Shown here piece after piece: positions 26,355-36,940 of a stretch of 63,837 nucleotides of DNA (positions are counted from its first letter, which is position 1; every line of letters starts with the position of its first letter). The stretch covers positions 1 to 63,837 of the forward strand of contig JADQBV010000231.1 of assembly GCA_016278415.1 (NCBI GenBank). The letters run 5' to 3'. Made by a program: the position numbers and the translations under genes. The notes under the pieces are model-generated. The model did not search any database. It saw nothing but the letters and a program-made list of their open reading frames with translations, and was not told the origin of the DNA. The DNA is from Halanaerobiales bacterium (lineage in GTDB: Bacteria > Bacillota_F > Halanaerobiia > Halanaerobiales > DTU029).

Positions 26355-26738
26355 CTATATAGCCTCTTCGCCGCGTTCCCCTGTTCTTACCCTTACTGCC
26401 GTATTAATAGGTGAAATAAATATCTTTCCATCACCAGGATTACCGGTTTTGTTTACATTTATAATAGTCTCTACTACCTTCTTGACATCTTTATTATCGA
26501 CAATTATACTTAACAATCTTTTAGGAACAAGACGATGACCCTCAGAAATAGATGTAGCAATTTCTGGAGACTCAATCTCCTTTCCAGCCAACAACTGATT
26601 TACTAATTCATAATCAACCTTCTTTTTACCACGACCATATACTTTACGGCAGTTTATTGAATCAACACCCTCTAGAGAAAGTGCTTTTTTGGTTTTATTT
26701 ATCATATCCATTCTAATAACAGCTAACACTTCTTTCAC
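26355..26738 (-). CDS. nifI2: PII-like nitrogenase regulator NifI2
   Basis: The protein is 127 residues of the PII family, starting at GTG 26738 behind AAAGGAGG. It has MDMINKTKKALSLEGVDS, the T-loop region KVYGRGKKKVDYELV, and a C-terminal GDGKIFISPINTAVRVRTGE nucleotide-binding part. In methanogens NifI1 and NifI2 form a complex that binds and switches off dinitrogenase; 2-oxoglutarate and ATP release it. The same post-translational control is likely here. Confidence 0.92.
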   Translation of the reverse strand: MKEVLAVIRMDMINKTKKALSLEGVDSINCRKVYGRGKKKVDYELVNQLLAGKEIESPEIATSISEGHRLVPKRLLSIIVDNKDVKKVVETIINVNKTGNPGDGKIFISPINTAVRVRTGERGEEAI

Positions 26739-26756
26739 AATAATCCCTCCTTTACA

Positions 26757-27083
26757 CTATAGATCTTGTGCACCACTACTTATCGTATAAGCATCCTCAA
26801 TATCACTTATAAATATTTTGCCATCACCAAAAGTACCTTCCTGGCCAGTCTTTGCCGTTTTAATAATGATTTGGACGATATCTTCAACACTTTTATCTTC
26901 AGCTACTATCATAAGTAACTCTTTTGGTAATTCATCATAATGAACATTACCAACTTTGACACCACGCTGCTTACCACGCCCAACCACATCTATCTTTGTA
27001 ACTGCCGGGAATCCAGCATCACTTAATTCCGAAAGTATTTCACTAGACTTCTCCGGCCTTATAATCGCTCTAATTAACTGCAT
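26757..27083 (-). CDS. nifI1: PII-like nitrogenase regulator NifI1
   Basis: The protein is 108 residues from the ATG at 27083. The PII signature is MQLIRAIIRPEKSSEILSEL, VVGRGKQRGVKVG (T-loop) and GDGKIFISDIEDAYTI. Position between nifH and nifD is the hallmark of the archaeal/clostridial nifI pair. A longer start at 27098 overlaps the GGGGG ribosome-binding stretch and adds five residues not seen in the family. It is separated from nifH by a palindromic repeat element. Confidence 0.92.
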   Translation of the reverse strand: MQLIRAIIRPEKSSEILSELSDAGFPAVTKIDVVGRGKQRGVKVGNVHYDELPKELLMIVAEDKSVEDIVQIIIKTAKTGQEGTFGDGKIFISDIEDAYTISSGAQDL

Positions 27084-27172
27084 ATTCCATGCCCCCATTC
27101 AAATATTATCTTCTATAATCAACTTTCAATTACATTATACTAGCATTTATAGATATTAACAGAAGGAATGTT

Positions 27173-27360
27173 AAAAGTGCCTCAGCCTCGCACGAAAGAT
27201 AAAAAGTTGCTATCAAAATCTTGTTTCACTGCCATCTTCTATTTTAAGCGCAAGGTTGATGCCAGTATTAGCGAATCGACTTGCGCCAGAACAAACGATA
27301 GTGTAGTGAGTTTGATTTTGATACTTTTTATCTGCAGGAGAAGTTGAGATTAGCACTTTT
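27173..27360. repeat. Modular palindromic repeat, copy B (inside the nif operon)
   Basis: Terminal AAAAGTGC (27173-27180) and GCACTTTT (27353-27360) bound a large hairpin. GATAAAAAGT and TATCAAAATC (27198-27220) pair with GATTTTGATA and ACTTTTTATC (27314-27332), and GCGCAAG (27249-27255) pairs with CTTGCGC inside. The core (27229-27287) recurs at 1091-1150 and, diverged, at 31381-31440. Short open frames here are by-products of the repeat. It lies between the nifH stop and nifI1. Confidence 0.75.
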
Positions 27361-27421
27361 CCATGAGTGAGGTAATATCTGTAAATGCGGTCGCGCAAAA
27401 AAGATTACTTATGGTACAAGA

Positions 27422-28601
<1,180 letters not shown>

Positions 28602-28637
28602 CACAAGCACCCCTCTTTTTATGCAGGGATGCTTGTG
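28602..28637 (-). terminator. Hairpin terminator after the nucleotidyltransferase gene
   Basis: CACAAGCA (28602-28609) plus CCCT pairs with AGGG plus TGCTTGTG (28625-28637), with an internal mismatch. It lies about 40 nt past the stop at 28679. The T tract is weak. Confidence 0.6.
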
Positions 28638-28678
28638 GACTTCTATATACTAATAATAAAAAAGTATTGTAAATCACT

Positions 28679-31147
28679 TTATTCCTCTATAATTTCTTTA
28701 ACCTTTTCTAGATAGAACCCAGTCAGACTCTCTGCGCTCTCTACATCCTGCCCCTCAGCATAAATATGAAATACCGCTTTTTCACTATCAGGAACTACCA
28801 ATGCCCATCCATTATTATGTCTAAACTTAATTCCATCTATTAAATCATTGCGATCATCACTTTCTCTACTTAACTGTCTCATCACCCGCCCTTTGCTCTT
28901 CCAATCACAATTGATTTCAGCATTATTTAGGTAAAATTCAGGCAATCTATTAATTAATTGATCTAAATTAATATTATCCCGACCTAAACGTTCCAGAATT
29001 AATGCTAAACCAGCTATGGCATCTGTGTATGGATAAAATAATAATATTTTATTATCGCCCTCTTGATTCTTTTGATAATATTTTTCCATAGCAACTTGAG
29101 GATTAATAGGTGTGTACTCTACAACTGCTCCATATTCCTCAGCAAGAGATTCTATCACTCCAGGGGCATTTACTGCTAAAGGTATATATTTTATACCACG
29201 TTCCAATAAAATGTAGGATATTAATACCTGATATTCAGACCTAGTTAACATACGCCCTTCTTTATTAACAAGTCTTATCTCTTCACCATTGTGATCAACA
29301 ATAATACCCACATCAGAATTATTATCCCTCATTATTCGCGAGACTCGTTCCCGTGCCTCTAATCTTTCTTCCATACTCATTGGTAAGGTATCTGTAGAGT
29401 AATTTCTTGTTGATAAAAGCTGACAATTTAACTTTCTTAAAAACAGAGGTAATATATCGCCAAGACTATCATGTTCATAATCAACCACTATACTAAAATA
29501 GTTTCTTTTTACTTCATCTGAATCAATACATTCCATCAAATTATCAAGGTATTTCTTTTCCATTTCAGGTGCAAAAGCAAAATCACCTATCTCATTGATA
29601 AAGACACGATGAAAATCCTTTGTAAAGAATGTTTTTTCGATACCTTTTTGTTCACTTACTGATATATTAACTCCATTTTTATCTAATATTTCAATAACAG
29701 TTTTATTGGGTTCTTGAGAACTAACCCTAATATGAATCCCACCATTTGATTTTAAATTTACTACACTATATCGAGTTATAGAAGTTGTACTCTCGCCAAT
29801 ATCAACAACATCTATTCCAGCTGCCTGTAAGCCTCCTACAAATGTCCTTTTCAGCGCATTTGACATATTATAGGTATCACAACTTACAACTACATTATCA
29901 CCTTTTTTCAATGTAGAGCCATAAGCAGCAGCTATATTGGAAATGAATTCTGGGGTAATATCAATATTACTATCTCCAACAACCCCTTTATTACTAAAAA
30001 TATTTTTACTCCAATGCGCCGGCCAAACTACACTGGTATCAACTACAGTTCTGTCACCTATTTCTTTACCTGGCCATATCTTAATATCTGGTTTCAAACG
30101 ACTTTCTTTACCTATGATTACATTTCGCCCAATTACAGTTCTATCAAAAACCGCAGCACCGTCTTTAATCGTTACATTATTAGCAATTAAAGCACCCCTT
30201 ATTTCAGCCCTTGATTCTATATAATTGTTATCCCAGATAATACTATTTTTTACTGAAGTATTAGCAGCTATACGACAGTTGCGACCGATTACACAATCCT
30301 CTAGTATTACACCAGCCTCTATTTGACTGCCCTCTCCTATATATACTGCACCATAAACCTCCACACTCTCATCCATTACCACTCTGTCTTCAAGCCAGAT
30401 ATTTTGGTCAACTTCACAACAGGCTTTTATTGGCAAGTTAATATTACCATTCATTAAATCAAATTGTGTTCTGTGGTATTCCTCTAGACTACCAATATCA
30501 TTCCAATACCCTTCAAGGGCAACACCATATAATTTCATCCCCTTTTTCAACATTAATGGAAATAATTCTTTACTAAAGTCATATTTCTTGTTTTTTTCAA
30601 ATAAATCAAAGATTGATGGTTCTAGTATATATATTCCTGTATTAATAGTATCACTAAAGACTTGTCCCCAATTTGGTTTTTCTAGGAATCTAACTACTTT
30701 CCCATCATCATCTGTCATTACAACACCGTAATCTAGTGGTATACTCTCCCTGGCTAAGACAAGAGTGGCATCAGCATCTCCATCTCTATGAAATTTAACT
30801 GCATCTTCAAGATTAAAGTCAGTTATTGCATCACCACTTATAACTATGAAAGTCTCATCTAGAAATTCATCTGCATTATGAACACTGCCAGCTGTACCTA
30901 AAGGTTCTTCCTCAATGAAATAATGTAAATTAACACCCCATTTTTCACCATTACCAAAGTAGTCTTCAATTGTTTGAGGTAGATAAAACGAGGTCACTGC
31001 TATATCGGTAATACCCTGTCTCTCAAGTAATTCGATTATATACTCCATTACTGGATAATTTACAATCGGCACCATTGGTTTAGGCAAATCACATGTCAAA
31101 GGACGCAGTCTGCTTCCCTGACCACCTGCCATAATTACTGCTTTCAA
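28679..31147 (-). CDS. Sugar-1-phosphate nucleotidyltransferase fused to a degenerate phosphohexomutase domain
   Basis: The protein is 822 residues. Residues 1-235 are a nucleotidyltransferase ([55 protein letters not shown]). About residues 245-370 are left-handed beta-helix repeats (hexapeptides such as [10 protein letters not shown]). From about 385 on there is a phosphomannomutase/phosphoglucomutase-like fold. The mutase active site is altered: the usual TASHNP loop reads RVSSQEPN and the DGDGDR metal loop is absent ([14 protein letters not shown]). The fusion is common in Firmicutes and cyanobacteria, often labelled mannose-1-phosphate guanylyltransferase. The neighbouring GT4 and GH57 genes suggest an alpha-glucan role. 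Confidence 0.88.
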   Translation of the reverse strand: MKAVIMAGGQGSRLRPLTCDLPKPMVPIVNYPVMEYIIELLERQGITDIAVTSFYLPQTIEDYFGNGEKWGVNLHYFIEEEPLGTAGSVHNADEFLDETFIVISGDAITDFNLEDAVKFHRDGDADATLVLARESIPLDYGVVMTDDDGKVVRFLEKPNWGQVFSDTINTGIYILEPSIFDLFEKNKKYDFSKELFPLMLKKGMKLYGVALEGYWNDIGSLEEYHRTQFDLMNGNINLPIKACCEVDQNIWLEDRVVMDESVEVYGAVYIGEGSQIEAGVILEDCVIGRNCRIAANTSVKNSIIWDNNYIESRAEIRGALIANNVTIKDGAAVFDRTVIGRNVIIGKESRLKPDIKIWPGKEIGDRTVVDTSVVWPAHWSKNIFSNKGVVGDSNIDITPEFISNIAAAYGSTLKKGDNVVVSCDTYNMSNALKRTFVGGLQAAGIDVVDIGESTTSITRYSVVNLKSNGGIHIRVSSQEPNKTVIEILDKNGVNISVSEQKGIEKTFFTKDFHRVFINEIGDFAFAPEMEKKYLDNLMECIDSDEVKRNYFSIVVDYEHDSLGDILPLFLRKLNCQLLSTRNYSTDTLPMSMEERLEARERVSRIMRDNNSDVGIIVDHNGEEIRLVNKEGRMLTRSEYQVLISYILLERGIKYIPLAVNAPGVIESLAEEYGAVVEYTPINPQVAMEKYYQKNQEGDNKILLFYPYTDAIAGLALILERLGRDNINLDQLINRLPEFYLNNAEINCDWKSKGRVMRQLSRESDDRNDLIDGIKFRHNNGWALVVPDSEKAVFHIYAEGQDVESAESLTGFYLEKVKEIIEE

Positions 31148-31321
31148 ATAGACAACCCCCTCTTATAAGTTTTAAGTCATTTCCACAAAATCATAAAAAA
31201 TGGTTCTTCTCCATAACCGTTACTACTCTCAGACCTTTTTGCTATTAAGCTGAAGGTAAATAAAGAAATCTTCCATTCCAAAAACCCTTAAGGTTGATTT
31301 ACTTGATACCATAAATCAGGT

Positions 31322-31550
31322 ATGAAAAAGCTCCAGTCACAGACTGATTGCAAGAAACTGATTTACAAAATCTTGTCTCACTGCCCCCTCATTATAGACG
31401 AAAAGTCGGGCCAGCACTTGCCTATCGAAGGCGTCGGAGCACGAAGCGAGTTTGATTTTGTAGCACCACAGGCACCACAATTCTATTATAACCTTCACAT
31501 TAATGACGCTTCTTAATTGAAGGAAGTAACTGGGGTTTAGACTTTTTCAT
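31322..31550. repeat. Modular palindromic repeat, copy C1
   Basis: ATGAAAAAGCTCCAG (31322-31336) is inverted at the right end (CTGGGG...CTTTTTCAT, 31530-31550). TACAAAATCTTG (31364-31375) and GAGTTTGATTTTGTA (31448-31462) form an inner stem matching the one in copy B, and CTGCC starts the core at 31381. A short plus-strand open frame here is not a gene. Together with copy C2 it fills the space between the nucleotidyltransferase and GT4 genes. Confidence 0.7.
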
Positions 31551-31644
31551 GGATGAAGTTCAGCTAAATTTTCTTTTATTTTACGCAATGATAATTTAGA
31601 AATTTGGCCATCGAGGCCGTCATAGCAAAGATGTCGGACATTTC
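31548..31644. repeat. Modular repeat, copy C2
   Basis: It matches the two outer parts of copy A (1041-1090 and 1151-1198) without the core between them. CATGGATGAAGTTCAGC is followed by ATTTTCTTTTATTTTACGCA, then GGCCATCGAGGCCGTCATAG and ATGTCGGACATTTC. It directly abuts copy C1. Confidence 0.7.
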
Positions 31645-31681
31645 TTATATAAACAAATATGGAGATGGACAAAAATCTTTT

Positions 31682-32944
31682 CTATTTAGCTTCACTTGAT
31701 GCATACCTAGGGTAAACTATATTATCATCATCATTTTTGTTATTATCCTCTTTCCGGCTATTCCAATCGCTTTTTCGGTAGTCATTAAGCACATTTTTAT
31801 AAACCTGTTCAGTTTTATCGGCAATCTCATCCCAGGTGAAATTTTCTTTAACCATTTTATAACCAGTTTCAGCTATGTCAGCTGCTTCCTTTTGGTTATT
31901 TAGTAAATAAGTAATCTTTTCCGCTAAATGATGAGAATCATTAGAGTTAAAGATCAACCCATTCTCTTCATCCTTCACAAATTCGGCTAATCCCCCTACA
32001 TTACTTACTATAACCGGAGTTTTAGTTACCATTGCCTCCAAAGCTACGATACCAAAGGGTTCATACAAGCTAGGGAATACAGCTACATCTGCCGCCTGAT
32101 ATAGTTTGTTTCTTTCTTCATCACTTATAAATCCAGTAAAGTACACCCTATCTTCTACACCAAGAGATCTAGCTTGAGAGCGCAAGTTATCTAAATATGG
32201 ACCTTTACCAGCAATAATAAACTTAGTTGAAGGATTTGTGCTAAGAACCTGTGAAACAGACTGAATTAAAACCTGGACCCCTTTTTCTCGTACAATTCTA
32301 CCTACATAAAAGACGATGTCCTCATTAGGACTTGCATATTTTTCTATAAAACGGCTGGAATAATCACAATTATAGTTATCCTCATTTACACCATTAGGAA
32401 TAGCTACAACCTTATCTTCAGGTACTTGAAATAAATTTCTTACCTCATAATTCATAAAATTACTACAAACTATTACCTTCCATGCTTCAAAAGTAGCATA
32501 CCACTCTAAATCATTTATATACCTTTGCATATTGTTGTAAATACCTTGATTTCTACCAAACTCCGTCGCATGAATAGTATAGATTAATGGCTTTGTAAGG
32601 GAATGTTTAAAAACCTTACTGGCCCAAAAAACTAACCAGTCATGACCATGTATTATATCAATATCTCCAACTTCGTTATGTAGTTGAATAGCTTTGTCTA
32701 TTAACTGAAAGTTAAGATGTAAGATATTATCAACAAAATTATTACCAGAAATCGATACAGAATCGGTCCTTAAAACATTAACTCCATTTATAGACTGATC
32801 TACCGGTATATCTGCAGATCCCTGTGTGATAACATAGACTTCATGACCTTTCCTTACTAAAGCTTCGCTCAAATCTTGAACATGTCTTGCTAGACCACCA
32901 TGGCTTATAGGTGGATATTCCCAGGAAAACATTAAAATTCTCAA
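31682..32944 (-). CDS. Glycosyltransferase family 4 (starch/glycogen-synthase-like)
   Basis: The protein is 420 residues. The TTG at 32944 with GGGGGT 6 nt upstream gives the usual N-terminus MRILMFSWEYPPISHGGLA. The glycogen-loop-like HGGLARHV, HGHDWL and the C-terminal GT-B donor motif PSLYEPFGIVALEAM with EN are intact. GT4 proteins of this type transfer glucose or mannose from nucleotide sugars, and this subgroup often lies beside GH57 branching enzymes. The C-terminal 35 residues are charged and disordered. Confidence 0.88.
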   Translation of the reverse strand: MRILMFSWEYPPISHGGLARHVQDLSEALVRKGHEVYVITQGSADIPVDQSINGVNVLRTDSVSISGNNFVDNILHLNFQLIDKAIQLHNEVGDIDIIHGHDWLVFWASKVFKHSLTKPLIYTIHATEFGRNQGIYNNMQRYINDLEWYATFEAWKVIVCSNFMNYEVRNLFQVPEDKVVAIPNGVNEDNYNCDYSSRFIEKYASPNEDIVFYVGRIVREKGVQVLIQSVSQVLSTNPSTKFIIAGKGPYLDNLRSQARSLGVEDRVYFTGFISDEERNKLYQAADVAVFPSLYEPFGIVALEAMVTKTPVIVSNVGGLAEFVKDEENGLIFNSNDSHHLAEKITYLLNNQKEAADIAETGYKMVKENFTWDEIADKTEQVYKNVLNDYRKSDWNSRKEDNNKNDDDNIVYPRYASSEAK

Positions 32945-33224
32945 AATCAAACCCCCTCTATTTATTTTTATCCCATAAAAAAACCATCTTAGGGCAAGCT
33001 AATTAACAGAGCCTAGGAAACAAAACTCTTATAGATGATTATTTATGATTAATATGTAGTTTTTAATATTCTACAAAAAAAGTAATATTATTCATTAGTA
33101 AAATTGAATAAACTCTTCTAATTACAAGCATATTAAATAAAGTAATTTAAATTAGGAAAAGACTTCAGAACAACTTTGAAACAAATTTCTAGAGATAAAC
33201 AAAGGATTAAAGGAGGAGTTTATT

Positions 33225-34838
33225 ATGAGCAAAGGGTATTTAGGACTTGTATTACACGCTCACCTGCCCTATGTAAAACATGAAAACAAAGGTGAACTAG
33301 CCGAAGATTGGCTTTATGAAGCAATCACAGAAACATATATTCCTATCATTATTATAATGAATAGCTTAGCCCGAAAAGGTGCAGATTTTCATTTTACAAT
33401 GGATATCTCACCAAGTCTTATTTCAATGCTAAGTGATAAAGAAGTACAAAGAAGATACCTTAATCATTTAGAAAAGTTAATAGAACTTAGTGAAAAAGAA
33501 CTAATAAGAACAAAAGATCATAGAAAGTTTTTTAAGCTTGCCCAAATGTATCATTATCTGTTTAAAGAAGCACACTATTATTATCACGAAAAGTACCACA
33601 ACAATATTCTGACTGCATATAAAGAGTTTCAAGAAAGAGGAAATATTGAACTGATTACCTGTGCAGCAACACATGGATATTTACCCCTTATGTTAACAGA
33701 TGAATCTGTTAATGCTCAGATCAAGCTTGGTGTTGATACCTATGAAGAGGCTTTTGATAAAAGACCAGACGGTATTTGGCTACCAGAATGTGCTTTCTCT
33801 CCCTCTATTGATCCATTTTTGGCAGAGAACAATATTAGGTATTATATTAGTTCTAGCCATGGAGTTCTATATGCTAAACCTAGACCACGTTATGGACTAT
33901 ATGCACCAATATATACACCATCTGGTGTAGCGGCTTTTGGAAGGGATGTAGAGTCTTCAAAGCAAGTCTGGAGCGCAGATGAGGGTTATCCAGGTGATTA
34001 TAATTACCGTGAATTCTACCGTGATATTGGCTGGGAAATGGACTTTGACTATGTGAAGGATTATTTACCATCTGGTATAAGAAAACACATAGGATTAAAA
34101 TATTTCAAAATAACTGGAAAAACAGAACACAAAGAACCCTATAACCAGAAAATGGCTAGAGAAAAAGCAGCAGAACATGCAGGAAACTTCATTTTTAACC
34201 GACAACAACAGTTTAATTATTTAGATCAAGTTATGGATAGAAAACCGATAATTGTATCTCCATATGATGCGGAATTATTTGGTCATTGGTGGTTTGAAGG
34301 TCCAATGTGGCTAGAATTTTTATTTGAAAAGATTCATTTTGATCAGGATAATATCGAGACTATAACCCTCTCTGAGTATTTAAATAGAAATCCGAAAAAT
34401 CAAGTTGCTATGCCTGCTGAATCAAGCTGGGGATATAAAGGCTATCATGAAGTCTGGGTAAATGGTACAAACGATTGGGTCTATCGCCATCTTCACGAAG
34501 CAGAACTTCAAATAATTGAATTAGCAAGTAAATTTAATTATTTACACAATAAAGAAGATATATTATACAGGGCTCTAAACCAAATGTGTAGGGAACTGCT
34601 ACTGGCTCAGAGTAGTGATTGGGCTTTTATTATGAAAGCTGATACCATGGTTGACTATGCGGTTTTAAGAACTAAAAAACATCTTAGTAATTTCAATAAA
34701 TTATCTGAGGGGGTTAGAAGAGCAGATATAGATAAAGGAGAATTATCTAAAATGGAAAAACGCAATACTATTTTCCCAAATATTGATTTTAAATTGTATA
34801 AAAATAGAGAGAACAATAAATTACGAAAGGAGGTCTAA
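33225..34838 (+). CDS. GH57 glycoside hydrolase, 1,4-alpha-glucan branching-enzyme-like
   Basis: The protein is 537 residues, typical for GH57 branching enzymes. HAHLPYV lies at residues 11-17, the nucleophile Glu188 in GIWLPECAF, and the acid/base Asp348 in PYDAELFGHWW, followed by FEGPMWLEFLFEK. ESSWGYKGYHEVW is also conserved. It would create alpha-1,6 branches in glycogen in the cytoplasm. The start is an ATG behind AAAGGAGGAG. It is divergent from the GT4 gene and its last codons overlap the ribosome-binding site of the DUF4912 gene. Confidence 0.9.
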   Translation: MSKGYLGLVLHAHLPYVKHENKGELAEDWLYEAITETYIPIIIIMNSLARKGADFHFTMDISPSLISMLSDKEVQRRYLNHLEKLIELSEKELIRTKDHRKFFKLAQMYHYLFKEAHYYYHEKYHNNILTAYKEFQERGNIELITCAATHGYLPLMLTDESVNAQIKLGVDTYEEAFDKRPDGIWLPECAFSPSIDPFLAENNIRYYISSSHGVLYAKPRPRYGLYAPIYTPSGVAAFGRDVESSKQVWSADEGYPGDYNYREFYRDIGWEMDFDYVKDYLPSGIRKHIGLKYFKITGKTEHKEPYNQKMAREKAAEHAGNFIFNRQQQFNYLDQVMDRKPIIVSPYDAELFGHWWFEGPMWLEFLFEKIHFDQDNIETITLSEYLNRNPKNQVAMPAESSWGYKGYHEVWVNGTNDWVYRHLHEAELQIIELASKFNYLHNKEDILYRALNQMCRELLLAQSSDWAFIMKADTMVDYAVLRTKKHLSNFNKLSEGVRRADIDKGELSKMEKRNTIFPNIDFKLYKNRENNKLRKEV

Positions 34839-34839
34839 A

Positions 34840-35586
34840 GTGGGAATTCTTATAAATATCCTGGTCATACTAGTAGCTGTCATAGCTTTTCTTATTATAT
34901 ATTATAGAACCCTTAATAAAGATCGGAAGAACCAGGATTACCACCTTCCTTTCAAAAAGATAAGAACTGATTATGAAGCAGGAGAAGAGAATGGAGTTGA
35001 TAAAAGAACCATGCTTGGAGAAAATGCAGAGGCGAATTCAAAAGAAGAAACACCTTCCTCATCAGCAAATATTCATGATGCAGAAGAAACAGATCAAAAT
35101 AAAATAAATAATAAAAAAGACCAAGAAGAATATCTGTTAAAAAACAAATATGGTCGAGATCATATCAGGTTATTCAATCGTGACTCTAATTATCTTTTTA
35201 CCTATTGGGAAATAAACCAGGAAGAATACTACAACAATACCCCTTACCTGAGATTACACAATGAAGAAAATGAGAGCTATACTGATTTAGAAATTAACCA
35301 TTATTCCGACCAATGGTATCTGGAATCCCAGCCAGATAAAGAATACCGTGTTTCTATCGGTTATAAAAAAGATGGGGAATTTTTCCCTCTCCAAACATCT
35401 AAAAAAACACGAACACCACTTGATCGTCCATCAGATATAATTGATGAGCATTGGATGAGTATAGAAGAACTATCTCGTTATAGCTATAAAGTGGAAATGG
35501 GTTCACTATCTATAATTAAGAGCATTGAAGGAAGAAAAATTCAGGAAGAACTAGAAGCAGATTCCCTTACCTTGGTACAAAAGTAA
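34840..35586 (+). CDS. DUF4912 domain protein with N-terminal membrane anchor
   Basis: The protein is 248 residues from the GTG at 34840 (AAAGGAGG, spacing 7). Residues 3-22 are one membrane segment, residues 30-105 are acidic and disordered, and then a DUF4912 domain follows (DHIRLFNRDSNYLFTYWEIN, WYLESQPDKEYRVSIGYK). DUF4912 is thought to be a carbohydrate-related beta-sandwich. Overlap with the GH57 gene end implies co-translation and a link to glucan handling at the membrane. Confidence 0.82.
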   Translation: MGILINILVILVAVIAFLIIYYRTLNKDRKNQDYHLPFKKIRTDYEAGEENGVDKRTMLGENAEANSKEETPSSSANIHDAEETDQNKINNKKDQEEYLLKNKYGRDHIRLFNRDSNYLFTYWEINQEEYYNNTPYLRLHNEENESYTDLEINHYSDQWYLESQPDKEYRVSIGYKKDGEFFPLQTSKKTRTPLDRPSDIIDEHWMSIEELSRYSYKVEMGSLSIIKSIEGRKIQEELEADSLTLVQK

Positions 35587-35644
35587 ATTGCTAAAAGATT
35601 AATATTAAATACAATTATGACTTAGACAAATAATTCAAAATATA

Positions 35645-35672
35645 AAACCTCCCTTCTAACTCAGGGAGGTTT
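35645..35672. terminator. Hairpin terminator between converging genes
   Basis: AAACCTCCC (35645-35653) and GGGAGGTTT (35664-35672) form a perfect 9-bp stem. It separates the DUF4912 gene and the Yip1-family gene. Confidence 0.75.
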
Positions 35673-35700
35673 AGGATTTTATCTTATTTTTACTATCACT

Positions 35701-36369
35701 TCACACCATTGAAGAGAAATCTACAATTGAAGATAACAAACGCCATATTATATAAGAACCAAACATAATAGAGAAAGCCTTAACCTTACTGTATTTATAA
35801 AAAACAATAAGAAGTATCGCATATAATACTGTTTGCCAGACACCAAAAAGGCTAATACCACCAATAAGTCTTGCTAAATAGCCACTAGCCTCAGGGAAGA
35901 ATAAGCCTAATGATAGACCAGTAGTCAAATCCCCTGTACTATAAATAATTAAAGCCGTAAATAATGAGGCTAATATATTTAAAGTACCTATATAAGCCAC
36001 TGCAGAAAAAACATGTTTAAATCCAATCTTTTCCCCACCAAATATAAATCGTACCAGGGTTATAAAACCTGACATAAAGAAATATGTAAGAACAATTCCA
36101 AGGATTACACCAATACCCCCTGATATATATGGAAATACTCCCTGCAATCTCTCTATAATATCATTTTTCTGTTCTATACTAAAATCAGGGTTGTTCCTAA
36201 TCTGTTCAACCTGTACAGGCAATGACACTGGTAATATTAGAAAACTAATCAAAATACTAATTAATAAGACTACGACAAACGGAAAAATCCAATCACTTTT
36301 TTCTTTTAAATCTGAAAATGTTTCAGCCGGCGCTAAGTACACGTTAAATAATCTTTTAACTTTTTCCAA
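35701..36369 (-). CDS. Yip1-domain integral membrane protein
   Basis: The protein is 222 residues. The start is TTG at 36369, with AAAGGAGAG 7 nt upstream. The N-terminus LFNVYLAPAETFSDLKEKSDW followed by five membrane helices is the bacterial Yip1 pattern. The function is unknown; such proteins are thought to act in membrane organisation or transport. It stands alone between two terminators. Confidence 0.8.
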   Translation of the reverse strand: MEKVKRLFNVYLAPAETFSDLKEKSDWIFPFVVVLLISILISFLILPVSLPVQVEQIRNNPDFSIEQKNDIIERLQGVFPYISGGIGVILGIVLTYFFMSGFITLVRFIFGGEKIGFKHVFSAVAYIGTLNILASLFTALIIYSTGDLTTGLSLGLFFPEASGYLARLIGGISLFGVWQTVLYAILLIVFYKYSKVKAFSIMFGSYIIWRLLSSIVDFSSMV

Positions 36370-36566
36370 AATACAGCTCTCCTTTATATTATATTATAGT
36401 AATTTATCACTTAAATATTATATAATCTAAAAGTATAAATGTCAATTTTTTACACTGGATATTAAACTTAATCAAATCATTTTTCTAGATGACTTTCATC
36501 TAACACTGGTTTATTGAGAACTTTAGCTATACATCTAATCGATAGTAATTTTTGCTCACAAAATAT

Positions 36567-36587
36567 AAAAAACCGCCCGAAGGCGGC
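36567..36587 (-). terminator. Rho-independent terminator of the CBM25/DOMON operon
   Basis: On the minus strand GCCGCC-TTCG-GGCGGTTTTTT: a GC-rich stem with a stable TTCG loop and six Ts, 15 nt past the stop at 36602. Confidence 0.92.
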
Positions 36588-36601
36588 TTAGATAAAATAT
36601 T

Positions 36602-36913
36602 TTAATATAATTCTCCATTATGAACTTCAAAAACCCAGTTAGTACCCTTATTGTTATCCCAATTATCTGCAGTGTCATGAAAACAAAAATAAAAGCGTTT
36701 ATCAGTTTTAACAGCACAGTCAGTTTTCCAGTTAGTTCCTTCTTTCTCCATCTTAATATCCATTACATTTTCCCAATGATTATTTAAGCCAAAACCTGCA
36801 TGGAGATATACCTGATCTGCACCAGACTTTGATAATAAACCATTATACTTGATTTCTACTCTTTCACCAGCAGTTATTGGTGTAGGATTAACAGTAATAC
36901 CATTGTCATCCAT
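36602..36913 (-). CDS. Stand-alone CBM25-like carbohydrate-binding protein
   Basis: The protein is 103 residues with no signal peptide. The pattern VYLHAGFGLNNHWENVMDIKM, TNWKTDCAVKTDKRFYFCFH and DTADNWDNNKGTNWVFEV fits CBM25-type starch/alpha-glucan-binding modules, including the aromatic residues of the binding face. These modules usually sit in secreted amylases. Here the module is a whole cytoplasmic protein, as in some anaerobes, and may dock enzymes on glycogen. Confidence 0.83.
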   Translation of the reverse strand: MDDNGITVNPTPITAGERVEIKYNGLLSKSGADQVYLHAGFGLNNHWENVMDIKMEKEGTNWKTDCAVKTDKRFYFCFHDTADNWDNNKGTNWVFEVHNGELY

Positions 36914-36940
36914 GTATTTATTTCCCCCTTTTTTTAGTAT

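Noticed and set aside
27213..27398. 61-codon minus-strand open frame between nifH and nifI1
   Set aside because: It lies in palindromic repeat copy B and lacks a ribosome-binding site and protein-like composition.
31322..31516. 64-codon plus-strand open frame
   Set aside because: It lies wholly in palindromic repeat copy C1 and is explained by the repeat; no ribosome-binding site.
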